Below the pieces are notes generated by a model, which saw nothing but the letters and a program-made list of their open reading frames with translations, made no database searches and was not told the DNA's origin. From a virus, in the IMG/VR virus record IMGVR_UViG_3300005329_000032, positions 1-21,827 of that record: 21,827 bases of DNA; one strand, written 5' to 3'. Position 1 is the first letter of the stretch. Each line of letters starts with the position of its first letter. Positions 5,051 to 12,740 of this stretch are shown here, piece by piece. A program made the position numbers and the translations under genes.

Positions 5051-5476
5051 ATGAGGTCAGCAGCTAATCGCGGCGGTGCATTTTACCGGGCGGATAACAC
5101 TGTTCGGGAGCCGCCGAAAGAATTGTCGCAGCGTGCAAAGGCGATATGGCGCGAAATTGTGAGATCGAAGCCGCTCGATTGGTTCGACGGCGCTTCGCTG
5201 GGGTTGTTGGCCGATCATTGCGAGACGCAGGCACGTCTGGAGGAATGCTGGGGCATTTTGCGCCGGTTGCCGGCGGGTTCGGACGATGCTCGGTGGGTCA
5301 TGGCGGAAGTGAAAGTATTACGGCCGAATTATGCGACCAGCTCGCGGCTCTTACGGCTGACGGTGTCGGCCGGCATTGAGCGACAGGCGGCTAAGGCGGG
5401 TGAGAAGGCGCCAGAGGGGCAGGGTGATGCGCTGATCGGCGGGCAGGCTGCTGAGCGCTTTAGGGTGGTTGGGTGA
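5051..5476 (+). CDS. terS: Phage terminase small subunit (P27 family)
   Basis: A 141-aa protein with the P27-type layout: PPKELSQRAKAIWREIV near 21-38, a helical segment around FDGASLGLLADHCETQARLEECWGIL (about 45-70), then the conserved LRPNYATSSRLLRLTVSAGIERQAA (about 97-121). The small subunit binds the packaging start site on the phage DNA and hands it to the large subunit. GGGTGG about 10 nt upstream serves as the ribosome binding site. The next ORF begins inside its stop codon (GTGA overlap). Base use is more T/G-rich than in the neighbouring genes. Confidence 0.85.
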   Translation: MRSAANRGGAFYRADNTVREPPKELSQRAKAIWREIVRSKPLDWFDGASLGLLADHCETQARLEECWGILRRLPAGSDDARWVMAEVKVLRPNYATSSRLLRLTVSAGIERQAAKAGEKAPEGQGDALIGGQAAERFRVVG

Positions 5477-5664
5477 GCATGGCGAAAGGCCCGTCCGGGC
5501 GGAAGGCGGCTCAAGTCACCGATAGCGACATACTTTGCGTGCTGCTGGGCGACCGGAAGATTGCCCAGCACTTTGTTCGCGAAATTCGCCGATTCGTCGG
5601 AGATGCCGGCGAGGTGAATCCGCTGCAAACAGAGGAAGATGCCAGGAGCCGACCTCCGGTCTGA
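5473..5664 (+). CDS. Small ORF between the terminase subunits
   Basis: A 63-aa ORF that starts with GTG at 5473 overlapping the stop of the small terminase (or ATG at 5479) and ends inside the start of the large terminase gene. The sequence is protein-like (DSDILCVLLGDRKIAQHFVREIRRFVG), but I recognise no family. Overlaps on both sides suggest translational coupling of the three packaging genes, in which case this peptide may act mainly as a coupler. It could also be a packaging accessory protein. Confidence 0.5.
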   Translation: MSMAKGPSGRKAAQVTDSDILCVLLGDRKIAQHFVREIRRFVGDAGEVNPLQTEEDARSRPPV

Positions 5665-7159
5665 CCGGATAATCCGCTTCTGCGAGAAGTATCTGGTCGT
5701 CCCCGAGGGGGCCGACGTCGGTAAGCCGGTGCGGCTGCGCGAGTGGCAGCGCGACATAATCCGGCAGGTCTACGACACGCCGACCCGGCAGGCGATCGTC
5801 ACGATGCCGAGGAAGCAGGGCAAGACGGCGCTCTGCGCGATGCTGGTCCTGGCGCATGTCATCGGTCCTGAGTCGCAGCGCAACAGCCAGGTGTATTCGG
5901 CAGCGCAATCGCGGCAGCAGGCGGCGCTGGTGTATGATTTGGCGGCCAAGATGGTTCGCATGTCGCGCGAATTGTCGGACCCCAACATGGTGGTCTGCCG
6001 CGAGCACGCGAAGGAGTTGTTCAGCCCGTACACGGGAGTGAGGTATCGGGCGCTGGCGGCGGAAAGTTCTACTGCATACGGATTATCACCAGCCTTAGTC
6101 ATCCACGACGAATTGGGCCAGGTGCGCGGGCCGCGCAGCGAGTTGTACGATGCGCTGGAGACCGCAATGGGGGCGCACCCGAACCCGCTCAGTATCGTGA
6201 TTTCGACCCAGGCGCCCACATCCAGCGACCTGCTCTCGCAGCTTATCGACTACGCCTCGACGGGTGCGGACACCAAGACAAAGCTGATTTTTTTCGGCGC
6301 CCCTGACGATGCGGCACTGGACGACCCCGCGACGTGGCGGCAAGCCAATCCGGCGCTCGGGGATTTTCTGAATTTCGACGAAATTCAGGGGCTGGCCGAA
6401 AAGGCAATGCGGATGCCGAGTTTCGAGGCGAGCTTCCGCAACCTGCATCTCAATCAGCGCGTGTCGGCCGATGCGGCGCTGTTCAGCCACGGCGTGTGGG
6501 TCGCCAACGGGGCCGAACCGGACATGGAGGCATTCGCGCAGGGGCCGGTTTACGGCGGCCTCGACCTGTCGAGCCGGCAGGATCTCACCGCGCTGGTTCT
6601 GCTGGCGGAGAAGCCGAAAGGCTTTTGGAACGTCTGGTGTCACTTCTGGACGCCAGCCGACACGTTGCGCGAACGAGCAACGCGCGACCGGGCGCCCTAC
6701 GATTTGTGGGTGCAGCAGGGATTCCTCACGGCGGTGCCGGGGGTCAGCATCGATTACGGCTATTTGGCGGCGCGCCTGGCAACGCTGCGCAATCAGGTGC
6801 GCTTCCGCACCATCCTGTTTGACCGCTGGCGCATCGAGGAATTGCGCATGGCATTGCAGGCGCACGGCGTAAACCAGCTTCCGCTCGAGGAGTGCGGCCA
6901 GGGCTACCGCGACATGGCCGGGGCGCTCGATGCGCTCGAGACGCTGGCACTGCAGGAGCGGCTGCGCCACGGCATGCACCCGGTCTTAACGATGTGCGCA
7001 TCCAACGCCACCGTCGTCACCGACCCGGCGGGCAACCGCAAGTTGGAGAAAGCGAAGTCGTCCGGCCGCATAGACGGCATGGTGGCGCTCTCTATGGCGG
7101 CCAAGGGCGCCACCGCGACGACGGCGCCGATGTTCGACCACAGAACGATGGTTGCGTAG
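5639..7159 (+). CDS. terL: Terminase large subunit (HK97 type)
   Basis: This 506-aa protein powers DNA packaging and cuts the concatemer. The N-terminal ATPase has the adenine-binding LREWQRDII (33-41), a Walker A variant PRKQGKTA (57-64), Walker B LVIHDE (153-158) with the catalytic Glu, and coupling motif ISTQAP (188-193). The C-terminal RNase H-like nuclease has GGLDLSSRQD (Asp309), a central FDRWRIEEL segment, and a final acidic residue in RIDGMVAL (Asp479). The length is normal for Terminase_1-type proteins. The start overlaps the upstream ORF by 26 bp. It is followed after a few bases by an intrinsic terminator rather than running straight into the head genes. Confidence 0.95.
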   Translation: MPGADLRSDRIIRFCEKYLVVPEGADVGKPVRLREWQRDIIRQVYDTPTRQAIVTMPRKQGKTALCAMLVLAHVIGPESQRNSQVYSAAQSRQQAALVYDLAAKMVRMSRELSDPNMVVCREHAKELFSPYTGVRYRALAAESSTAYGLSPALVIHDELGQVRGPRSELYDALETAMGAHPNPLSIVISTQAPTSSDLLSQLIDYASTGADTKTKLIFFGAPDDAALDDPATWRQANPALGDFLNFDEIQGLAEKAMRMPSFEASFRNLHLNQRVSADAALFSHGVWVANGAEPDMEAFAQGPVYGGLDLSSRQDLTALVLLAEKPKGFWNVWCHFWTPADTLRERATRDRAPYDLWVQQGFLTAVPGVSIDYGYLAARLATLRNQVRFRTILFDRWRIEELRMALQAHGVNQLPLEECGQGYRDMAGALDALETLALQERLRHGMHPVLTMCASNATVVTDPAGNRKLEKAKSSGRIDGMVALSMAAKGATATTAPMFDHRTMVA

Positions 7160-7168
7160 CGATCCACA

Positions 7169-7192
7169 GGGCGCCTGCGGGCGCCTTTTTTT
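7169..7192 (+). terminator. Intrinsic terminator between terL and the head genes
   Basis: GGCGCC (7170-7175), loop TGCG, GGCGCC (7180-7185), followed immediately by seven Ts. A textbook Rho-independent shape on the plus strand only. It sits 15 bp before the protease/capsid start with no promoter visible in between, so head-gene mRNA must either read through it or arise from an unseen promoter. Confidence 0.8.
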
Positions 7193-7207
7193 ATTGGACC
7201 CAACGGC

Positions 7208-9187
7208 ATGAACCTGATCCGCAAACGCGAGGTCGCGGCGCCGCCTCCGGCTGCCGACCCGCGCGAGTTTGTCATGAGCGACGGCAGCGTCGACCGCATG
7301 GGCGATGTGATCGAGCCGGAAGGTTGGCGGTTGGACCGGTTCCAACGCAACCCGGTTGCGCTGTTCAATCACGACCCGTCGTTCCCGATCGGCACCTGGC
7401 ACGACGTCGCGGTGACGAAGGGACGCCTCACCGGCCGGCTCGAACTGATGGAGCCGGTGTCGTACCGGCTGAAGGAACTGCATCAGGCAGTCGAGGCCGG
7501 CGTGCTGCGCGCCGTCAGTGTCGGTTTTCATTCAGACAGTTTCGAGCCGCTCGGCAAGTCCGGCGGTATCCGTTTCACCGAGGCCGAGCTGGTCGAGTGC
7601 AGCCTGGTGTCGGTGCCTGCCAACCCGAACGCTCTAGCAGTAGCCAAGGCGCTCGGCCTCTCGCGCGAGACGCGCAGCCTGATCTTTGGCGAGCATGCCT
7701 TTGATGGAGATCGGACCAGGTCGAAGCAGGGCTTCGACCGACGCGTCAGCGCTTCAACCGGCGAGATAGCCAAAGGAGACGATCGTAAATCGGGAAATCG
7801 AAAGATGCTTTACAGCGAGCGTATTCAATCCGCGCAGCAGGAAGTCGTGACGCTGCAAGACCAGTTGGCCAGCTTGCCGGACGCCGAGGACGTCGCGCGG
7901 GTCACCGACCTCACGGCAAAGATCGGCGAGGTGAAGGGCAAGATTTTCGCCTGGACCGAGGCCGAGAAGGCACTCGGCGAGAACGCGCCGATCACCGTGC
8001 CGAAGGAGAGGATTACCGTCTACACGCCGGCACAGCCATTGCCGGCGTCGGCGCCGAAAGCCTGGGCGCAGCCGAAGCGCAAGGCGGCCGAGCCTGGCGA
8101 GTATGTGCTGCGGCACTTCCTCGCCAAGACATTGGCCTTTGTCACCAAGCGGCCGGCTGAGGCGGTGCTCGAAGAGCACTACGGCTCGCACGGTGATTAC
8201 GAAGCCACGCGAGGTGTCCACGACTGGTACGTCAGGGCCGCCACGGCGCCGGCGACGACCACAACCGCCGGTTGGGCGGCCGAGTTGGCGGTGACCGGGC
8301 AGGGAGAATTTTTCAATCAGATCATGGCCGGGTCGGTCTTTCAGCCGGTCGCCTCGCGCGGCATGCAGATCACGCTTGGCCGGTATGGCCAGATCAGCAT
8401 GCCGACGCGGGCGTCGACACCGACGGTGGCGGGGTCATTCGTGCTCGAAGGCAGCGCGATACCCGTCAAGCAGGCGGCGTTCACGACGGTGACGATCGGC
8501 CTCAAAAAGATGGCCGTCATCACGTCCTACACCCGCGAGATCGCCGAGCACTCGACGCCGGAAATCGAGATGATCCTGCGCCAGCTCATCGTCGACGATA
8601 CCGGCATCGCGGTCGATACGGTGTTCATCGACAACGTCGCTGCGACTTCTATCCGCCCGGCCGGGATCAGGGCGGGCGTCGCCGGCCTGACACCCACGGC
8701 GGGCGGCGGGTTTGCCGCGCTGGTGGGCGACGTAAAGGCATTGGTCGGCGCGCTGGCCGGGGTCAATGCGCTGCGCAATCCGGTGTGGATCATGAACCCG
8801 GTGCAGCAGATCGCGATATCGCTGACACAGAACAACGGCGGGGATTTCCCATTCCAGGCCGAAATAAACGGCAACCGCATGCTCGGCTATCCGGTCGTCG
8901 TGTCCTCGACGGTGCCGGCCGGAATGGTGATCCTGATAAATGCCGACGACCTGATGGTCGTGCAGGGCAACAGCCCCAGATTCGATGTCTCAGATCAAGC
9001 GACGTTACATTTCGAGGATACTTCCCCATTACAATTGGTAACAGGAGCGCAGGGATCAGGGGTTGTGGCAAGCCCAAGTCGTTCTCTGTATCAGACAGAC
9101 AGCCTGGCACTTCGGATGATCCTGCCGATGAACTGGGCGCTTTTGCGCACCGGCTCGGTGGCATGGGTCACGGGCGTGACCTGGTGA
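7208..9187 (+). CDS. Fused prohead protease / major capsid protein (HK97 fold)
   Basis: A single 659-aa reading frame carries two normally separate HK97 proteins. Residues about 15-160 are the U35-type prohead protease, with a likely catalytic set of His55 (FNHDPSFPIG), Ser104 (RAVSVGF) and Glu130 (ELVECSLVSVPANP). Residues about 200-255 form a coiled-coil scaffold-like delta domain starting at Met200 (MLYSERIQSAQQEVVTLQDQL). From about 300 to the end is the capsid protein: the N-arm/E-loop region (FFNQIMAGSVFQPVASRG), IPVKQAAFTTVTIGLKKMAVIT, and the P- and A-domain segments (NPVWIMNP, LGYPVVVSSTVP). The protease would cut itself and the delta domain away during maturation. Internal initiation at Met200 (7805) could give extra capsid protein. 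The ribosome binding site is poor. Codons about 594-640 are AT-richer than the rest. Confidence 0.92.
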   Translation: MNLIRKREVAAPPPAADPREFVMSDGSVDRMGDVIEPEGWRLDRFQRNPVALFNHDPSFPIGTWHDVAVTKGRLTGRLELMEPVSYRLKELHQAVEAGVLRAVSVGFHSDSFEPLGKSGGIRFTEAELVECSLVSVPANPNALAVAKALGLSRETRSLIFGEHAFDGDRTRSKQGFDRRVSASTGEIAKGDDRKSGNRKMLYSERIQSAQQEVVTLQDQLASLPDAEDVARVTDLTAKIGEVKGKIFAWTEAEKALGENAPITVPKERITVYTPAQPLPASAPKAWAQPKRKAAEPGEYVLRHFLAKTLAFVTKRPAEAVLEEHYGSHGDYEATRGVHDWYVRAATAPATTTTAGWAAELAVTGQGEFFNQIMAGSVFQPVASRGMQITLGRYGQISMPTRASTPTVAGSFVLEGSAIPVKQAAFTTVTIGLKKMAVITSYTREIAEHSTPEIEMILRQLIVDDTGIAVDTVFIDNVAATSIRPAGIRAGVAGLTPTAGGGFAALVGDVKALVGALAGVNALRNPVWIMNPVQQIAISLTQNNGGDFPFQAEINGNRMLGYPVVVSSTVPAGMVILINADDLMVVQGNSPRFDVSDQATLHFEDTSPLQLVTGAQGSGVVASPSRSLYQTDSLALRMILPMNWALLRTGSVAWVTGVTW

Positions 9188-9216
9188 CGTGGTAGCTCGC
9201 AGGTACGGCTGGCGGA

Positions 9217-9241
9217 CGCCGGGCAGACGCCTCGCCCGGCG
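9217..9241. other. 8-bp hairpin between the capsid gene and the next gene
   Basis: CGCCGGGC (9217-9224) and GCCCGGCG (9234-9241) pair perfectly around a 9-nt loop. There is no T-tract, so simple termination is unlikely. It ends 12 nt before the strong GGAGG of the next gene and could protect the 3' end of capsid mRNA or damp downstream expression. Confidence 0.4.
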
Positions 9242-9264
9242 GCTCGTCACAAAGGAGGACATGG

Positions 9265-9636
9265 ATGCAAACGACACTGACGGAACAGCAGCAGGCCGCG
9301 AGGTCGGACTACGACCAGCAAAAGGAACGGCGGGCGGCACTGACGAACCTGACGCTGCGGGTGACGGAGAGCGCGGTGCCGACCCCGACCCAAGAGGAGA
9401 TCGACCTGACGAAGCTCGGCCTCCTGCACCCGGACGAGAAGAGCCAGGGCGCGGCACCGGAAATGCCGACCGTGGCCGCGCAGCAGGAATACCTCGCTTC
9501 GGGAGAAGGTAGGATGGAGCCGGTCGAGCGGAGAGAAGCGCGGACGCCGACGCCGCCGGCGGCACACCGGCCACAGCCCGAACAGCGCCCGGCAGAGCGA
9601 AACGTGCCGCGGACGCCGGACGCCGACAAGCGCTAG
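9265..9636 (+). CDS. Hydrophilic phage protein of unknown function between capsid and portal
   Basis: A 123-aa protein preceded by AAAGGAGG (9251-9258), the strongest ribosome binding site in the operon. The N-terminal third is a helical, charged stretch (LTEQQQAARSDYDQQKERRAAL); the rest is Pro/Glu/Arg-rich and probably disordered (TPTPPAAHRPQPEQRPAERN). An alternative ATG at 9261 in another frame would give a Gly/Arg-rich product that looks like a shadow. The stop overlaps the portal start (TAGTG). High expression and position suggest a head-associated or assembly-helper role, but no family is recognised. Confidence 0.6.
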   Translation: MQTTLTEQQQAARSDYDQQKERRAALTNLTLRVTESAVPTPTQEEIDLTKLGLLHPDEKSQGAAPEMPTVAAQQEYLASGEGRMEPVERREARTPTPPAAHRPQPEQRPAERNVPRTPDADKR

Positions 9637-11018
9637 TGGCTCCTGCCTGGGGCGGGATGCTAACGCGGATCTTCCGCCCGCGCGCCAAGGCCGCGCCCGT
9701 CACTCTGGCGACGGGGGGTTATATCCCGCCGTCGTGGCCGGCGAACTTCTGGCAGTTGGGTTATGACCCGGTCCGCGTCGCCGGCGGCGCCATCGTGCAT
9801 TCGTGCATCGCCTGCTATTCGCAGACCGCCGCCCAGTGCCCACCGACCCACTGGCGCTCGACCGGCGACGGCGGGCGCGAGCGGGTCACGAACTCGGCGC
9901 TGTCGCGGGTGATGCTGAAGCCGAACGCCTACCAGAGCGGCAGTGATTTCGTGCTGAACCTGGTCGGCGCGCTTTACAGCGACGGCAACGCCTACGCCTA
10001 CGCAACACGAAATAACCGCTACGAGGTGGACGCGCTGCACCTGATGAGCAGTCCCTCTTGCGGCGCCTGGGTCGCCGGCAACGGGGAAATCTTCTATTCG
10101 ATCGCCGGTAATCCGGTCGTCGAGCGGCTCTTGACGAAGGAAGCGGCAAAACGCGTGCCGGCGCGCGACGTCTTACACATCAAGCTCGATGCGCGCGACG
10201 GCGATCCGCTGAAAGGCGTGCCGCCCTTAACCAACGCGATGCTCGACATCGCGGCGAGTAATAGCATGGTGCGGCAGGCGTTGGACTTCGCCCAGAACTC
10301 GGCCAAGCCGTCCGGTGTCTTGACCACCGACCAGCAACTCGAAAGCTGGCAGACGAGTGAGATTCGTCAGGCGTGGCTCGATCGGACAACCGGCGCCAAT
10401 GCCGGCGGCACGCCGATCCTGTCGTCCGGGCTGAAGTGGCAGCAGGTGTCGAGCACCTCGCGGGACGCGCAGCTCGCTGAACTGCTGCAGATCGCCGACG
10501 GGCGGATTGCCACCGCGTACCGCATCCCGCTGCCCTTGCTGTCGCTGTGGGGCGCGCAGATGCAGGCGGGCGGCGAAGACCAGATGCGGTTTTGGGTGAG
10601 TGGTGCGCTGGGGTTCAGCCTTAACCACGTCGAGGACGGTATCGGGCGGTTTTTCGGGCTAGCGGGATACCCGAACGAGTATTTGGAATTTGATACCGCG
10701 GTCTTGCTGCGCTCGAACCAGAAAGACCGGGTTGCGGCGCTGGCGCAGGCAGTTCAGGGCGGGATCTATTCTCCGAACGAAGCGCGAGCGCTGGAAGACC
10801 TGCCGGCAGTTGAGGACGGGGACTCGCCTCGCGTGCAGCAGCAGGTGATTCCGCTCGAAGCCTGGTCGCAACCGCCGCCATCCTCGCCGCGCCCCGATGC
10901 GCCGGCCGCACCGCCGGGACCGGATGCGCCGGCCGCCAATACCAATGAGCCGCAAGACATCGAGGCGGCGAAGAGCGCCGGAGTAGCGGCAATGCGGAAG
11001 AGTTATGCCGGAGCTTGA
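9636..11018 (+). CDS. Portal protein (HK97 family)
   Basis: This 460-aa protein forms the 12-subunit ring at the capsid vertex through which DNA enters and leaves. Family features include VTNSALSRVMLKPNAYQSGSDFVLNLVGALYSDGNAYAYA (about 88-127), the wing and stem segment VLHIKLDARDGDPLKGVPPL, and the clip/stem helix with LLQIADGRIATAYRIPLPLL (about 284-303). The tail (about 405-445) is Pro/Ala-rich and probably disordered. The start is GTG at 9636, overlapping the upstream stop; an ATG at 9657-9659 in the same frame would remove seven residues. In HK97 itself the portal comes before the protease and capsid genes; here it comes after. Confidence 0.93.
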   Translation: MAPAWGGMLTRIFRPRAKAAPVTLATGGYIPPSWPANFWQLGYDPVRVAGGAIVHSCIACYSQTAAQCPPTHWRSTGDGGRERVTNSALSRVMLKPNAYQSGSDFVLNLVGALYSDGNAYAYATRNNRYEVDALHLMSSPSCGAWVAGNGEIFYSIAGNPVVERLLTKEAAKRVPARDVLHIKLDARDGDPLKGVPPLTNAMLDIAASNSMVRQALDFAQNSAKPSGVLTTDQQLESWQTSEIRQAWLDRTTGANAGGTPILSSGLKWQQVSSTSRDAQLAELLQIADGRIATAYRIPLPLLSLWGAQMQAGGEDQMRFWVSGALGFSLNHVEDGIGRFFGLAGYPNEYLEFDTAVLLRSNQKDRVAALAQAVQGGIYSPNEARALEDLPAVEDGDSPRVQQQVIPLEAWSQPPPSSPRPDAPAAPPGPDAPAANTNEPQDIEAAKSAGVAAMRKSYAGA

Positions 11019-11634
11019 TGAACTCGCCGTCTCGCTCGGCGGTGAGTTGGGCGCCATCGCCGCCCGCATCGAGCGCGATCTGCTGCTGCGCTTTGCCTTG
11101 GAGGCCGAGCGGTTGCGCGCGGGGCAGGCCGAGTTCGAGCTGCGCGTCGAGCGTGCCGTCGCGGCGAAGCTGGCGGGGGTCAAGGATGGCCCGCCGGGGC
11201 CGCAGGGCGAGCGTGGAGAGCGCGGGGAACCGGGCGAGGCTATCACGGGGCCGCAGGGCGAACAGGGCACTGCAGGGCCTCCTGGTGAGCCGGGGGAAGT
11301 GCCCTATGTCGGCGAGGTGTGCGGCCTCTTCGACCCGGAACGGGAATACCGCAGGTTCGATCTCGTCAGCCTGCACGGTGCCGAATGGCGCGCAAAATGC
11401 GATGCGCCGGGGCCGCTGCCGGGCGATGGCTGGGCATTGGGGTCCAAGGCAGGGGAGCGCGGCAAGCGGGGCGAAGCTGGCCCGCGCGGGGAGCGCGGAA
11501 TGCCGGCGGCGAGCATCGCGGAATGGCGGGTGCGCGACTACCGCGCCGTGCCGGTGATGAGCGATGGCAGCCTCGGGCCGGCGCTTGATCTCAGCGCGCT
11601 GTTCGCCCAGTACCACACAGAGGCCGCCGAGTGA
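11005..11634 (+). CDS. Collagen-like phage structural protein
   Basis: A 209-aa protein with an N-terminal helical segment (1-60, probably a coiled coil), a collagen-like stretch of Gly-X-Y triplets at 62-98 with a two-residue break (AIT), a small domain at about 99-148 resembling chitin/carbohydrate-binding modules of the CBM5/12 kind (YRRFDLVSLHGAEWRAK...GDGWAL), a second run of six triplets (150-167), and a C-terminal domain ending DLSALFAQYHTEAAE. Collagen repeats make trimers, so this is probably a trimeric fibre. Its place between portal and connector, overlapping both, suggests a head or neck fibre or a decoration rather than a tail-tip fibre. The motifs are clear; the location on the virion is inferred. 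Confidence 0.75.
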   Translation: MPELDELAVSLGGELGAIAARIERDLLLRFALEAERLRAGQAEFELRVERAVAAKLAGVKDGPPGPQGERGERGEPGEAITGPQGEQGTAGPPGEPGEVPYVGEVCGLFDPEREYRRFDLVSLHGAEWRAKCDAPGPLPGDGWALGSKAGERGKRGEAGPRGERGMPAASIAEWRVRDYRAVPVMSDGSLGPALDLSALFAQYHTEAAE

Positions 11635-12257
11635 GGCCGCTTTACACGGCGGTGATAACGCCCGCGCTCGAGCGCAATCTTGTGAGCCTGGACGATCTGC
11701 GCGAGCAGCTCCGGGTGCGGCCGGGCGACGTCGCCAATGACGCCTGGCTGACCAAGGTCATCGCGCGGGCGAGCCTGGCGGCCGAACGCTACTGCAACCG
11801 CATATTTGCCGAGCAGACTTATCTCGACACGTTCCTCTCCGATGTCACCGGCATGACCGGCGAGCCGCTGATGTTGAGCCAGGCGCCGGTCGATCCGGCG
11901 AGTCTTGAAGTGACGCTCGATGGTGCCGGTCTGGCTCCGGCCGACTATGCGCTCGAACCGCTCGCGGGACATCTGTGGCGCATTACCGATCCGCGCGCCT
12001 GGGTGGTCGGGGCCACAGGGTTGTCTGTCGTGTACGACGCTGGCTTCGCGGAAATCCCGGCCGATGTGCAGCAGGCAGTGCTCGACCTCTGCACGATGGA
12101 ATCCTCAGCGCGCGGGCGCGACCCGATGCTGCGCGCCACCGAGTCTCCCGGGTTGGGGCGGCAAGAGTTCTGGGTCGGCGGCGTGCCGGGCGGCTCGCTG
12201 ATCCCGCAGGACATTGCTTCGCTGTTGAACCCGTACCGGCGGGGTTTGGTCGGATGA
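11631..12257 (+). CDS. Head-tail connector (gp6-like)
   Basis: A 208-aa protein starting at GTG 11631 in a 4-bp overlap (GTGA). The N-terminal part, LVSLDDLREQLRV...DAWLTKVIARASLAAERYCNRIF, is the standard helical start of the HK97 gp6/YqbG connector family. The central part (about 70-140) is a beta-rich insertion seen in the longer alphaproteobacterial versions (PLMLSQAPVDPASLEVTLDG...GLSVVYDAGFAEIPADVQQAVLDLC). The protein forms a ring under the portal and closes the filled head. The next gene starts inside its stop codon. Confidence 0.85.
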   Translation: MRPLYTAVITPALERNLVSLDDLREQLRVRPGDVANDAWLTKVIARASLAAERYCNRIFAEQTYLDTFLSDVTGMTGEPLMLSQAPVDPASLEVTLDGAGLAPADYALEPLAGHLWRITDPRAWVVGATGLSVVYDAGFAEIPADVQQAVLDLCTMESSARGRDPMLRATESPGLGRQEFWVGGVPGGSLIPQDIASLLNPYRRGLVG

Positions 12258-12736
12258 TCTCGGCGCGCGACACGCTGATCGACGCCAAAATGGACATGAA
12301 CGACACAAGGCTGCGGGTGCGGCTCGATGAGTTGCCAAACAAGCTGCGGCGGCGGCTCGTCTCGACGATCGGCAAGCTGACCAACGAACTTTTGCACAAG
12401 GTCGAGGCGCGCGAGCCGTTCCGAACCGGGCGGTTGCGCTCGCTGACGCAAGCCTACGTCGACGACAACCGGATCAAAATGTTCGTGCGCGGCCGGGTGA
12501 GGGTGCTGCGGACCCGCGAGCACAACACCGCGGCGGCGGCCGGGGCGCTGGAGTATGGCAGCACCGGGAAACGGTTTCCGGTCAGCGGCTACATGAGGCG
12601 CGGCTACCGCGTGAGCGGCTATCAGCGGGTCGGCGGCATCAGCGAGATGCGATTTTTACGCGGCCCGGCGTCGGCGATGCTGCCAAAGGCGCGCGCCGAG
12701 CTGCGCCGGGTGCTGCAGGAAGTTCTGAAGGACTGA
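12254..12736 (+). CDS. HK97 gp10-like head-tail joining protein
   Basis: A 160-aa protein. The ATG at 12254 overlaps the connector stop (ATGA), the tight coupling seen throughout this operon; a longer frame opening at 11975 lies inside the connector gene and is rejected as the start. Family features are the helical N terminus (VRLDELPNKLRRRLVSTIGKLTNELLHKVEAREPFRTGRLRSL), the beta region with AAAAGALEYGSTGKRFPV, and the closing FLRGPASAMLPKARAELRRVLQEVL. gp10-type proteins sit at the head-tail interface. The protein is basic, as is usual for this family. Confidence 0.82.
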   Translation: MISARDTLIDAKMDMNDTRLRVRLDELPNKLRRRLVSTIGKLTNELLHKVEAREPFRTGRLRSLTQAYVDDNRIKMFVRGRVRVLRTREHNTAAAAGALEYGSTGKRFPVSGYMRRGYRVSGYQRVGGISEMRFLRGPASAMLPKARAELRRVLQEVLKD

Positions 12737-12740
12737 GATT

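Noticed and set aside
9189-9512. 107-aa ORF overlapping the 123-aa gene
   Set aside because: Gly/Arg/Asp-rich shadow in another frame; the ribosome binding site and sensible composition favour the frame starting at 9265.
11975-12253. Extended N terminus of the gp10-like gene
   Set aside because: This part overlaps the connector gene almost entirely; the ATG at 12254 gives the family's usual length and an ATGA junction.
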